From: Neocallimastix lanati (nom. inval.)
Lineage: Eukaryota > Neocallimastigomycota > Neocallimastigomycetes > Neocallimastigales > Neocallimastigaceae
Direction of reading: 5' to 3'
Assembly (NCBI GenBank): GCA_016946835.1
Contig: JACVTC010000005.1
Coordinates: forward strand, 215,001 to 279,000
Length of the DNA: 64,000 bases
The position numbers and the translations under genes are program-made. The notes below the pieces were generated by a model that saw only the letters and a list, made by a program, of their open reading frames with translations, was not told the DNA's origin and searched no databases. Below are positions 1 through 17,387 of this stretch, piece after piece (within the stretch, counting starts at the first letter, position 1; each line of letters opens with the position of its first letter).

Positions 1-244
1 TAATAAAATAAATATGAAAATATAATAAATATAAAATAAAATGAAAATAATTTTTTTTATCTTTATTTTTATTTTTTTATATTTATTTTAATAAAGATTT
101 GACAAAATAAAATATACAATACTAATAATAATAAAATAAGAAGTAATAAAAATATATAAAATAAAAAGTAAAATAAAAAATTAAAAATCAGAAAGTATTA
201 GTAAAATAATATTAATTAAAATAAAAATAAAAATAAAATAAAAT

Positions 245-282
<38 letters not shown>

Positions 283-920
283 AGTAATATTAATCATTGT
301 ATTACTGTATTGAGTTGTATTAAATCCTTAAACTTTTTGAGAAGAAAGAAAATCTATTTTATATATTTTTTCAAAAAATAATATGATATATTCATATATA
401 TATTATATAAGAATATTTATTTATTTATTTATTTTTCATTTTCTTATTTTTATTAATCTTTTATTTTTTATTTTTTATTTTTTATTTTTATTTTTTTTTT
501 TTTTTTAAAAATATATATATAAAACAAATTACATTATATTCTCTTAACGAACATGAGCTGTAAAGTAATTATTATTCATTAATTATTTATATTGTTACTG
601 TATGCTTCCTATTATTTTTATTCTTATTTATTTTTATTTATTTCTATTTTTTTTTATTTTTTTTATTTTTTTTTTATTTTTATTGTTATTATTTCTATCT
701 TTATTATTTAAATGTTTTTTATTCAATTTTTATTTTTTATTTTTTTAATTTTGAGGTCAGTCAACATCATCCATTAATTATTCTGATAGTTATATTAATT
801 TTTAATAAGTTTAATACGAAGAAAATCATTTTAAAAATTATACGTTATCTATTAAAAATTATATAAAAATAAAAATAATTATTAAATTATATTAATAATA
901 ATCATTCTCTTATTTTTTAC
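1..920. other. 3' flank of an upstream LRR-array unit plus next unit's leader
   Basis: No gene seen. The first ~340 bases resemble the spacers after units A (around 7,620-7,860) and B (around 12,120-12,330), including the shared words AATAAAGATTTGA and GAGTTGTATTAAAT. The window therefore opens inside the 3' flank of another copy of the LRR unit. About 720-920 matches 8,420-8,635 upstream of unit B (GATAGTTATATTAATT, TTTAATACGAAGAAAA). The rest is A/T homopolymer. Confidence 0.6.
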
Positions 921-1663
921 TTTATCTTTATATATTCCTTCTTGGTGGAATTTCAGCTTTAGATGAGCTACAATTCGATACTGGAAAACGGGGACATTTA
1001 AGTGAACAACTCCCAAAAAGTTCACAGGAGTCTACTGCTCCGTATATTATGGGGCTTGCTGAATATCTTGTTTATACAATGCAGATCATCAGTAGCTCTC
1101 TTGAATTTCTTTTTGAGAAGTTTAGCAAAAAAACGCTTTCATCACCAAAAGTGCCGATATGGCAAAGGAAAGTGCAGTTAGTAATCCTATTAATTCTCAT
1201 CGATACACATTTATTAACAGCACATTTCCGAATACAGAACTTATAGTAAGTAATTCAATTTTTAATGATCTTTCTTGAGGTTTAGGGGAGAGTTTAGTGG
1301 ATACCACACTATCTCTTTTAAAAATGTTACTTCTTTGCTTTATTATTTTAAATTTAACTGGTGATCATGTTACTACAGAATATACATTACACAGAAATTT
1401 TTAATTTTTTTAACTTTTGAACTTATTTTTAATTTTTATTACATTAAATTTTCTATGATTATTTAAATTTTTTTTTTTTTTTTATTTTTTTCATTATTTT
1501 TAATTTTACTTAATTTTTTATGTACATTTTGTTTTTATCTTTAAATTATATAGTATATTTTTTTTTAAAAAAAATTGAAATACTTAAAATTAAATCATCT
1601 ATTTAATAAAGCACTTGAAGGGTATTTATGTATTCTCTTCCTAGTCTTAAAAAAAAAAAAAAA
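921..1663 (+). mobile_element. LINE 3' end, copy 1 (5'-truncated, poly(A)-tailed)
   Basis: This is the 3' terminal piece of the non-LTR retrotransposon family also found at 8,636 and 33,510. It has an open stretch to the TAG near 1,245 (reading LDELQFDTGKRGHLSEQ and later LSSPKVPIWQRK), a 3'UTR with AATAAA near 1,604, and a 15-A tail at 1,649-1,663. The same reading frame is kept in copies 1 and 2, so it is probably the last part of the LINE ORF. TTTTTAC occurs at 914-920 and again right after the tail (1,664-1,670). This could be a short target-site duplication, but it is weak evidence in such AT-rich DNA. Confidence 0.75.
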
Positions 1664-1891
1664 TTTTTACCGAAATATTAATCAATATTATGATTTATTA
1701 AATACATAAATAATTTATGTATTTAATAAGATTTCTCTTATATATTTTTTATAAAAAAATTTATTATATCATAAATTGCATTAAATTTAATTAGTATTAA
1801 ATTAATAATTGATATTATAAAAAAAAATTATAGAAATATAATGAATTTTACATTCCGCCAAAATTTTCCTTTTGTGTAACAAAACTATTAT

Positions 1892-2451
1892 TGATAAACA
1901 ACTCAAAAGTTCGATGTACTTTTTGTTGGGATTTATTTATTAAATTTATTAATTTATTATTTATTTATTTATTTAATTTTATATAAAAACTACATATATT
2001 TAAAAGGACTATTTAACAACTTTCTTATACTTTTAATTACAAACTAACTTAACATAATATAACTTTTAATATTAACTTTTATACAACAACGACACGACAC
2101 TTCTCTTAATTCAGAGAAATGCTTTATTTTTATATTATTTAGTTATAATTAACTATTTAATTAATTGTTCTTGTGATTAGAATAAACTATTAATAATTAT
2201 TATTTAAGGAAATATTTAATAACTATATAAATATAAATATAAAATAATAAGAATATAATTAAAACATTTATTTATGCTATAAAATTTATTATTAATTATA
2301 AATATAATTAATGTATAGAAATCAAGTCAGTCACATATTAAAATTGTTGTAAAATCATTAGATTTAAATTCGATTTATGACATTAATTTATGCTTGAATA
2401 GTAAAAACTAATTTTATATTAATTAAGGTTTGAATATTTCAATTTATATCA
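1892..2451 (-). mobile_element. Solo LTR (560 bp, TG...CA) with 4-bp TSD
   Basis: This segment starts TGATAAACAACTC, ends TTTATATCA, and is flanked by TTAT at 1,888-1,891 and 2,452-2,455. It is the reverse complement of the segment at 23,641-24,192, which has its own TTAA duplication. The paralogous leader of unit B (around 9,500-9,545) lacks it and shows the undisturbed site. No internal retroelement sequence adjoins, so it is a solo LTR. Strand is given only relative to the other copy. Confidence 0.85.
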
Positions 2452-3100
2452 TTATGAAACATATAATTTTGACTATTTAAACATTATTATATTAGATTTT
2501 GTTAAATATAGTACTTAAAAAACAGAAATGATATTTATATTTTATTATGAGTTTACTTATTTATTTTTATTTCTTTTGCATTAAGAAAGACCTTCTACAT
2601 TTAATAATAAGTCATTTCATGTTATTTATAATCAATTTTCTATAATAGTCTAACATTTTTTAATAATAATTTACCTTAGACAAAATTAAAATATAAAATT
2701 ATACTACTGAAATATAATGAATTTTTACATTTGGCTACAAATTTGTTGTGTAACATATTTTTAATATAATTTTTTAATTATTTAATCATTTAAATTAATT
2801 ATAATTCTGGACAGTTTTAAATTTAAATTAAAAGAATGTTCTTATAATTTTTTTAATTTTTTTTATTTTAATTAGGAAATAGTTTATTTTTAATTTTTAT
2901 TATATAAAGAAGTGCTTTTTTTATTATTGCTTTTTTTTCTTTGTAAAAAAAATTTGAACGTTTATTATATATATTTATAAATAAAATAAAAAAAATATAT
3001 TTATATAACATAATATAATATAAATATAAAATAAAATAAAATTTTAAAGATCTTTTAATTTAGTAGTGTTTATTAAAAATAAATTTCAAAGAAAAAAAAA
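2452..3100 (+). promoter_or_regulatory. Leader/promoter module of LRR gene A
   Basis: This non-coding leader is conserved before units B (9,505-10,374) and C (12,590-13,162) and again, orphaned, at 18,560-18,830. Shared blocks include GAAAGACCTTCTACATTTAA, CAAATTTGTTGTGTAACAT and TTTAGTAGTGTTTA, the last ~40 nt before the ATG. It ends in nine A residues directly against the start codon. A promoter and 5'UTR role is inferred from position and conservation. Confidence 0.5.
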
Positions 3101-7165
<4,065 letters not shown>

Positions 7166-7780
7166 TAATAAGATAGATGAATTAACTATTAAAGTTGAAA
7201 ATCGTAATTAACTTTAAAAAATTCATACTGATAAATGCAAACATTGAATATTGGACAAAATCAATAAAAAGTGTTTAAAAAATAAAAACTAAAAACTAAA
7301 AAATAATAAATAAAAATAAATAAATAGAAATAAATAAATAAATAAAAAATAAAAATAAATATAATATAATATAAATATAAATATAAATATAAATATAAAT
7401 ATAAATATTAAAAAAATATAAAAATTAAAAATAAGAAATTATCAGTAAAATAAAATATTAAATAAAATATCATAAAAATAAAATAAAGTAAAATTTAAAA
7501 AAAAAAAAAAAAAAGAAAGAAAAAAAATATATTAAAAAAAAAATAAATCTAATAATAATATATAATAATATAATTAAAATACAATAAAATACAAAATATA
7601 ATACAATCAAATAAATAAAATAAATATGAAAATATAATAAAAGTTAAATAAAATGAAAAAAAAAAAAAAAATTTTTTTTTTATTTATATTCTATTTTATA
7701 TTAATTTTAAAAAAGATTTGAGAAATAAAAAATACAAATATAATAATATTAAATAATAAATAAATAATAAATAATGAATA

Positions 7781-7831
<51 letters not shown>

Positions 7832-8635
7832 TAAGTAATTATAAATATTAATCATTAGAACTTTTTAAAATCAATTTTAAAGTTTTTTTTTTTTTTTTTT
7901 TTTTTTTTATTTTATTTTATTTTAAAAAATACAAAATATATATATATATATTTATTTAATTGTTTATTATTATTATTATTGTTGTTTTTATTTTTATTAT
8001 TATTATTTTTATTTTATTTTATTTTATTTTATTTTATTTTATTTTATTTTATTTTATTTTATTTTATTTTATTTTATTTTATTTTATTTTATTTTATTTT
8101 ATTTTTTTGTTTTTATTATATTTTATGATTTATAATTTTTTTTTAGTTTTTTTATTTATTTATTATTTTTTTTTTATTTTTATTTTATCATTATATGGAC
8201 ATCAAATTCGATATAACAAAAACAAAAGATCAAAATACTTCAAAGTCTCTTCATGAGCAAAAATAATTAAATAATCATTTTACTTATTCATTAATTATTT
8301 GTACTTTTACTATACTACCTATTATATTTTTATATTTATTTAGTTTATTATATTTTTTTTTTAATGTTATTATTATTGTTATTGTTATTGTTATTGTTAT
8401 TGTTTTTCAATTTTAATTATTTAAATGCTGTTTATTCAATTTTAACTTCTCTTTAGTTTTGAAGTCGCTCATCATCATCCGTAAATTATTCTGATAGTTA
8501 TATTAATTCTTAATAAGTTTAATACGAAGAAAAATCATTTTATAAATTATACGTTATCTATTAAAAATTATATAAAAATAAAATAATTATTAAATTATAT
8601 TAATAATAATCATTCTCTTATTTTTTACTTTATCT
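7166..8635. other. Spacer between LRR gene A and unit B, with (TTTTA)n
   Basis: No gene seen. The start is homologous to the 3' end of gene C, including the relic of the tail lost from A (GATGAATTAACTATTAAAG, around 7,177). A pure TTTTA pentamer tract occupies about 8,007-8,106 and explains the apparent ORF there. About 8,420-8,635 is the leader sequence shared with 720-920. Confidence 0.7.
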
Positions 8636-9298
8636 TTATATATTCCTTCTTGGTGGAATTTCAGCTTTAGATGAGCTACAATTCGATACTGGAAAACGGG
8701 GACATTTAAGTGAACAACTCCAAAAAAGTTCACAGGAGTCTACTGTTCCGTATATTATGGGGCTTGCTGAATATCTTGCTAATACAATGCCGATCATCAG
8801 TAGCTCTCTTGAGTTTCTTTTTGAGAGGTTTAGCAAAAAAACGCTTTCATCACCAAAAGTGCCGATATGGCAAAGGAAAGTGCAGTTAGTAATCCTATTA
8901 ATTCTCATCGATACACATTTATTAACAGCACATTTCCGAATACAGAACTTATAGTAAGTAATTCAATTTTTAATGATCTTTCTTGTGGTTTAGGGGAGAG
9001 TTTAGTGGATACCACACTATCTCTTTTAAAGATGTTACTTTGTTTTATTATTTTAAATTTAACTGGTGATCGTGTTACTACACATAGTATATATTACACA
9101 GAAATTTTTAATTTTTTTAACTTTTGAACTTATTTTTAATCTTTATTACATTAAATTTTCTATGATTATTTAAATTTTTTTTTTTTATTTTTTTCATTAT
9201 TTTTAATTTTACTTAATTTTTTATGTACATTTTGTTTTTATCTTTAAATTATATAGTGTATTTTTTTTAAAAAAAATTGAAATACTTAAAATTAAATC
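8636..9298 (+). mobile_element. LINE 3' end, copy 2 (tail deleted)
   Basis: This is nearly identical to copy 1 at 921-1,663 over the ORF end and 3'UTR. It stops at ATTAAATCAT (9,298), where copy 1 continues to its AATAAA signal and poly(A). The sequence then resumes at AAGATTTCTCTTATATA, which in copy 1 lies downstream of the tail (about 1,729). A deletion of about 125 bp removed the tail. Copies 1 and 2 sit at the same place in two array units, so one insertion was copied when the unit duplicated. Confidence 0.75.
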
Positions 9299-10374
9299 AT
9301 AAGATTTCTCTTATATATTTTTTGTAAAATAATTTATTATATCATAAATTACATTAAATTTAATTAGTATTAAAGATAATTTATTATATCATAAATTACA
9401 TTAAATTTAATTAGTATTAAAGTAATAATTAAAATTATAAAAAAAAAATATATAATGAATTTTAAATTTTGCCAAAATTTTCCTTTTGTGTAACAAAATT
9501 ATTATGAAACATTTTTTTAATATGATTTTGACTATTTAAACATTATTATATTAGATTTTGTTAAATATAGTACTTAAAAATCAAAAATGATATTTATATT
9601 TTATTATAAGTTTACTTATTTATTTTTATTTCTTTTGCATTAAGAAAGACCTTCTACATTTAATAATAAGTCATTTCATGTAATTTATAATCAATTTTCT
9701 ATAATAATCTAACATTATTTAATAATAATTTACCTTATACTGTAGAATTCTTTCAAACAAAAAATTAAAATATAAAATTATACTACTGAAATATAATGAA
9801 TTTTTACATTTGGCTACAAATTTGTTGTGTAACATATTTTTAATATAATATTTTAATTATTTAATCATTTAAATTAATTATAATACAGTTTTAAATTTAA
9901 ATTAAAAGAATGTTCTTATAATTTTTTTAATTTTTTTTATTTTAATTAGGAAATAGTTTATTTTTAAATTTTATTATATAATGAAGTGATTTTTTTATTT
10001 ATTGCATTTTTTCTTCGTAAAAAAAATTTGAATGTCTATTATATATATTTTTAAATAAAAAAAAAAAAAATTTATATAACATAATATAACATAATATAAT
10101 ATAATATAATATAATATAATATAATATAATATAATATAATATAATATAATATAATATAATATAATATAATATAATATAATATAATATAATATAATATAAT
10201 ATAATATAATATAATATAATATAATATAATATAATATAATATAATATAATATAATATAATATAATATAATATAATATAATATAATATAATATAAATATAA
10301 AATAAAATAAAATTTTAAAATTCTTTTAATTTAGTAGTGTTTAATAAAAACAATTTGCAAAGGAAAAAAAAAAA
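9299..10374 (+). promoter_or_regulatory. Leader of unit B with (TAATA)n expansion
   Basis: This is homologous to the leader of gene A but without the solo LTR; the empty site is near 9,500-9,515. It contains a local duplication (TTTATTATATCATAAATTAC occurs twice, near 9,330 and 9,380). A pure pentanucleotide tract of about 215 bp at 10,079-10,293 lies about 80 bp before the gene start. In gene A the same place has only a few units. Confidence 0.6.
10079..10293. repeat. (TAATA)n pentanucleotide array, about 43 copies
   Basis: This is an uninterrupted TAATA tract in the leader of the pseudogene. The corresponding positions in units A (about 3,005-3,025) and C have almost none, so it expanded after unit duplication. 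Confidence 0.9.
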
Positions 10375-11070
10375 ATAATAAATTTTTATAAATTATTCTT
10401 ATTTTCTGTTAATATTTCATTAATGTTATGTTTAGAACAAATTCAGGAATGTGAAATTTTAAAAAATTATACCAATTTTGATGATATTCAATGTTGTAAG
10501 TTAAGTTATGTTAAATGCGATGAAAGTGAAGGTCATATTGTATCAATGTAAATATATAAATTAAGCTAAAGAAATAATAATAAATTATTAAAAAATAATA
10601 AAATAATTATAAAAAGTTATTAATTAATAATAATAAATAATAAATAATAAATAATAAATAATAGATAATAAATAATAGATAATAAATAAAATTAATTAAA
10701 TAGTTATATATAATAGATAATAAATTTAATAATTATCATAATTTTAATGAATACTCTCTATTAAATTTTTTAATAAAGATACTTTAAATAAGGCATTAAA
10801 CAGTTTAATTTTTTCAATAATGTATTATTATTTTTTTTTTTTTTTTTTTTTTTTTTGTATTTACATTTTTTGAAAGTTAATACTAATTTTAACAAAAAAT
10901 TAAAATTATAAAAATATTTATTTATTTATATAGAAATTTAAGAAACGATATAAAAACAGAAATAAGAAATAAATTTTCTTTAGAATCATTTCTAAATCAA
11001 TTTCCTAGTCTTGAAAAGCTGTAATTATTAATAAACTAAAAATTTAAAATACAATAATTTTTATTTTAAA

Positions 11071-11103
<33 letters not shown>

Positions 11104-11640
11104 TTTATTTTTTATATAAATACTTTATAGTGTTTTTATTCCAAATAAGGATTTCATTATCGTATTAAAAGTATATATTTAATTTTATTTTTATTTATTA
11201 GAGATATTAGTGATAATAAATTAAAAGGAAATTTAATTATTCCACATACAACTTTAGTGGAATTGTAAGATTTTATTATAATTTTATTTAAATGATTTTA
11301 AATAGAATACTTATATTTATAAATTAATAAAAAATATTAAATAAGAATATAGGAAGTTATAAATAAAAGTATATATATATATATTTTTTTTTTGGAAAAG
11401 GAAAGAAAAAAAATCATAAATATTTTAATGATAATATAAGAATAAATAATATGTTAATTTTTGTATATATATATTTTTAAAATAATTAAGTAATAATAAT
11501 AATAATAATTATAATAATAATAATAATATTAATAAATTTTATATGTATATATTAAAAATATTTAATGATTAGATATGCTAGTAGTAATAGCTTTAATGGA
11601 AACATGAATAATGAACAAAATCATTAAGAGGGGATTTAAA
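10375..11640 (+). pseudogene. LRR pseudogene B (start codon lost, 3' two-thirds deleted)
   Basis: This is a third paralogue of genes A and C. Exon 1 (about 10,375-10,548) still encodes the signal peptide and Cys cap, but the ATG position reads ATA/AAT. Exon 2 (10,934-11,020) is intact. Exon 3 (11,202-11,264) has lost one codon and is 63 nt. The next recognisable exon begins at 11,573, matches exon 6 of gene C through AATGGAAAC, then jumps at TGAATA (11,605-11,610) into sequence matching the end and 3' flank of C (17,843 on). TGAATA is present at both ends of the deletion in C-type sequence (14,941 and 17,843), so the break looks microhomology-mediated. No full-length product is possible. Confidence 0.85.
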
Positions 11641-13162
11641 ACATAATAAATAAAAAATAAGAACTAAAATATTAAAAAATAAAAAATTAAAAAATAAAAA
11701 ATTAAAAAAATAATTTAGTAATAAAAATAATAAAAATAAAAAATAAAATAATAATTATAATAATAATAATTATAATAATATTAATGATATTAATGATATT
11801 AATAATAATAAATAATAATAATAAATAATAAGTAATAATAATAAATAATAAGTAATATATATATATATATATGTTTATATATATATATATATATGTTTGT
11901 AAAATAAAAATAGAAATAGAAATAAAAAAAAAAAATAAAAATAAAAATAAAAATAAAAATTAAAAATCAGAAAATATCAATAAAATAATATTAAATAGAA
12001 TACTAAAATACAATAACAATAAAACAATGTAAAACATTATAAAATAAAACAAAATTATAATAAAAAAATATTAATAATAAATATTAAATCTAATAAAAAT
12101 ATAATTTAAAATACAAAATTTAATAAAATAAAAATTGTTTTTTATATTTATATTTTTATTTATTATATATTTATTTCAATAAAGATTTGAAAAAACAATG
12201 TTAATAATAAAATAAAAAAAAAAAGTATTAGTAATATTAATCATTGATATAAAAAAAAAAAAATTTATTACATCATAAAAATTTTGCACTTCTGTTTAGA
12301 GTTGTATTAAATTCCTTAAAACCTTTAGAGAGATAATAATAATATATATATATATATATTTAATTTAAAGCTTTTTTTTTTTAAAAAAAAAATAAAATAA
12401 ATATTACATATATTAATATTTTATTTATTTTCATTTGTTTTTTTTTTTTATTTTATTATGTTTTATTTTATTTTTAATTTATTATTATGATTTAGAACTG
12501 AAACCTATCCTACAGAGAATGAATATTAATGAAATTTATATTTTTATTATTTGCTCATTTATTTCTTTTTATTTTTTTTTTTATTTTTTTTTTTTTTTAC
12601 ATTAAGAAAGATCTTCTACATTTAAGAAAATGTCATTGAATATTATTTATAATCATTATTCTCTTATACTCTAACATTATTAGTGACATTTAATCTTTAT
12701 ACTTCAGGATACGTTCAAACACAAAATTAAAATATTTTTCATATTATATATTATTACTGAAATATTATGAATTTTTACATTTGACTGAATTTTTTACATT
12801 TGGATACAATAAATTTGTTGTGTAACATATTTATAATTAATTTTTTAATGATTTAAACATTTTTATATTAATTATAATTTTGGACAGTTTTAAATTTAAA
12901 TTAAATATTCTTTTAATATAATATATATTTTTTTTTTATTTTAATTAGGAAATAGTTTATTTTTAATTATTATTATATAAAGAAGTGATTTTTTTATTTA
13001 TTGCATTTTTTCTTTGTAAAAAAAAATTTGAACGTCTATTATATATATTTATAAATAAAATAAAAAAAAAAAAAAATAAAATAAAATAAAATAAAATTTT
13101 AAAAATCTTTTAATTTAGTAGTGTTTATTAAAAATAAATTTCAAAAAAAAAAAAAAAAAAAA
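11641..13162 (+). promoter_or_regulatory. Spacer and leader between unit B and gene C
   Basis: No gene seen. 11,611-12,840 is homologous to the region after gene C (17,850-18,830), but about 230 bp (roughly 12,036-12,265) is missing from the latter. 12,590-13,162 is the leader shared by the array, ending in a 20-A run (13,143-13,162) immediately before the ATG of gene C. AT-dinucleotide and AAT microsatellites fill 11,750-11,890. Confidence 0.6.
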
Positions 13163-14765
13163 ATGAATATTTATAAATTATTCTTATTTTCTGTTAATAT
13201 TTCATTAATATTTTGTTCAGAACTAATTCAGGAATGTGAAATTTTAAATAGTTACAAGAGTTATATTCATGAATATCAATGTTGTAAGTCAAGTTATGTT
13301 GAATGCGATGAAAGTGAAAGCCATATTGTATCAATGTAAGTATATAAATTAAGCTAAAGAAATAATAATAAATTATTAAAAAATAATAAAATAATTATTA
13401 AAAGTTATTAATTAATAATAATAAATAATAAATAATAAATAATAAATAAAAATAATTAAATAGTTATATATAATAGATAATAAATTTAATAATTATCATA
13501 ATTTTAATGAATACTCACTATTAAATTTTTTTAATAAAGATACTTTAAATAAAGCATTAAACAGTTTATTTTTTCAATAATGTATTATTATTATTATTTT
13601 TTTTTTTTTTTGTATTTACATTTTTTGAAAGTTAATACTAATATTAACAAAAAATTAAAATTATAAAAATATTTATTTATTTATTTATTTAGAAATTTAA
13701 GAAACAATATAAAAACAGAAATGATAAATAAATTTTCTTTAGAATCATTTCTAAATCAATTTCCTAGTCTTGAAAAGCTGTAATTGAAGATAAAATAATA
13801 CATATAATAATTTTTATTTTAAATCAGTTTCTTTACTTTTATATAAATATATAATATTCTTATTACAAATTAATATTTCATTTTTTTCAATTTATATATA
13901 TATATATATATTTATTTTTATTTTTATTTATTAGAGATATTAGTGGAAATGAATTAACAGGAAATTTAATTATTCCACATAATACAACTTTAGTGGAATT
14001 GTAAGATTTTATTATAATTTTATTTAAATGATTTTAAATAGAATATTTATATTTATAAATTAATAAAAAATATTAAATAAAAATATAGGAAGTTATAAAT
14101 ATAAGTATAAATATGTATATATATTTTTTTTGAAATAAAAAAAAAAAATAAAATCGTTATAATAATATTAACAATAATAATAAATATTGAATTCATAAAA
14201 CAATATTTTACTTAATAGAGATGCTAGTAAAAATTACTTTAATGGAAAGTTTGTTATTCCAGATAATTCTGAAATAGAAATGTTTTTTAGTAATGGGGAA
14301 TCTAAACTCAAAATTTTGTAAGTTTATATATAGTAACAAATTAAATTATTAAAATAGTTTTATTTTTAAATCATATTTAACTTTATAATATTACAATTAT
14401 ATATTATTAAAAATTGATATTTAATAAAATAAATTAATAAATAAATAAATAAATAATTAATTAAATATATTTATTTATTTATTTTCTTTCCTTTAATAAT
14501 TGTTTGTTTATTTATTATTATTTTTTTTTTTTTTTTAATTTTTTGGTGTACTAATATGTTTATATAAATTAATATACTTAATTAGAAATATTAGTAACAA
14601 TGAATTAACAGGAGATTTAATTATTCCAAAAAATTCCACTTTAGTGAAACTGTAAGTTTTTTGATGAAAAGACTTAAAAAAATGAGAGAAAAAAAAATTA
14701 ATTTTTATTTATAAAATATATAAATATATATAACATATATCATAAACATTTTAATGAATATATTA

Positions 14766-14800
<35 letters not shown>

Positions 14801-14809
14801 AAATAATTA

Positions 14810-14861
<52 letters not shown>

Positions 14862-16192
14862 TTAATAATAAATTTTATATGTATATATGCAAAATATTTA
14901 ATAATTAGAGATGCTAGTAATAATCGCTTTAATGGAAACCTGAATATAGGAGAAAATACTAAACTAGAAGAATTGTAAGTTTATAACATGTTAATTTAAA
15001 TAAATTAAAATAGCAATAACTTTTATTTTTGAATTATTTTTAAAAATTGTATCTATTTATTAAAACTTAATATTTAATTTATGTATATATATATATATAT
15101 ATATATTTTTTTTATGAATTATAAATATTTTATATATAAATTATATATTTAATTAGAAACATTAGTAGCAATGAATTAAAAGGAGAATTAATTATTCCAC
15201 CAAATTCTACTTTAGTGAAACTGTAAGTGATAAAAGGATTTAAAGAAAAAATGAGAAAAAAATAATAACTTTTATTTATAATGTATACAATTATATATAG
15301 CACAGATTATAAATATTTTTATGATAATATAAGAATAAATAATATGTTAATTTTTGTATATATACATTTAAAATAATTAAATAATAATAGTAATAATAAT
15401 AATATTAAATTTTATTTAATTATAATATTAAATTTTGTATTTACATAAAAAAATATTTAATTATTAGAGATGCTAGTAATAATCGCTTTAATGGAAACCT
15501 GAATATAGGAGAAAATACTAAACTAGAAGAATTGTAAGTTTACAACATGTTAATTTAAATAAATTAAAATAGCAATAACTTTTATTTTTGAATTATTTTT
15601 AAAAATTGTATCTATTTATTAAAACTTAATATTTAATTTATGTATATATATATATATATATATTTTTTTTTATGAATTATAAATATTTTATATATAAATT
15701 ATATATTTAATTAGAAACATTAGTAGCAATGAATTAAAAGGAGAATTAATTATTCCACCAAATTCTACTTTAGTGAAACTGTAAGTGATAAAAGGATTTA
15801 AAGAAAAAATGAGAAAAAAATAATAACTTTTATTTATAATGTATATAATTATATATAGCACAGATTATAAATATTTTTATGATAATATAAGAATAAATAA
15901 TATGTTAATTTTTGTATATATACATTTAAAATAATTAAATAATAATAATAATAATAATATTAAATTTTATTTAATTATAATATTAAATTTTGTATTTATA
16001 TAAAAAAATATTTAATTATTAGAGATGCTAGTAATAATCACTTTAATGGAAAGCTAAATATAGAAGAAAAAACTATTCTAGAAGAATTGTAAGTTTACAA
16101 TATATTGATTTAAATAAATTAAAATAACAATAACTTTTATTTTTGAATTATTTTTAAAGTTGTATCTATTTATTATAACTTAATATTTAATT

Positions 16193-16243
<51 letters not shown>

Positions 16244-16660
16244 TGAATTATAAATATTTTTTATATAAATTATATATTTAATTAGAAATATTAGTAACAA
16301 TGAATTAAAAGGAGAGTTAATTATTCCACCAAATTCTAATCTTAAAACAATGTAAATTTTTTAAATCTATTTAAATAATTTCATTTTAAATGTTTATTAG
16401 TAATAAAATTATGAATTAATAATGAATTTGATAAAAAAAAAAAAAAATAAAAAATTATTTTAATAATAATAATAAACTTTATATTTCAAAAATATATTTA
16501 ATTTATTTTATTTTTAAAAATAATAATAATAATTGCAATAATAAATAGAGATATTAGTAATAATTTATTTTATGGAGATTTAAAAATTCCAGAGAGTTCT
16601 AAAATAGAAAAAATGTAAGTTTTAATAATTAATGAATTTTACAAAAATAAAAAATAAAAA

Positions 16661-16696
<36 letters not shown>

Positions 16697-17356
16697 AAAT
16701 AGTCTAGCTCTAAATATTTATTTTTATTTATTTTTAATATAATTATAAATAATTAATAGGATTGCTAATAATAATAAATTTGATGGGGAGTTAATTATTC
16801 CGGAAAATCGGTTTCTAGAAATATTGTGAGTTTTAATAGATAATGAATTTAAATAAATAAGAAAATTATATTTATATTTTAAAATATTATCAATATGAGT
16901 TTCAAAAAGAATAATAATGATAAATGATATATGATAAATAATAAATAATAAATAGTATTTATAATAATAAATAATAGTTAAAATAAAAATAAAAATAAAA
17001 ATAAAAATTAAAATTAAAATTATATTTAAAATTAATAATATAATAAAAACAAAAATAATAATTATATATATATATATATATATATATTAATTTTACAAAA
17101 TGAATTTATTTAATTATTAGGAATGTTGCTAATAATAAATTAAGAGGAGATCTAATTATTCCTAAAAATTCTAATTTAAAAGAAATGTAAGTTTTTTTTT
17201 TTTATATATATATATATAAAATAATAAATTTAAATAAATATAAGAAAATAATAGTTTTAAATTTTAAATATATAACCTTCAAAAATACAATATATATATA
17301 TATATAGTAAATAATAGATAATAAATTATATATATTTATAAAAGCTAGTTTTTTCT

Positions 17357-17387
<31 letters not shown>

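Noticed and set aside
7960-8256. 98-codon ORF with FILFYF repeats
   Set aside because: It is produced by a TTTTA pentamer tract; no start context or homology.
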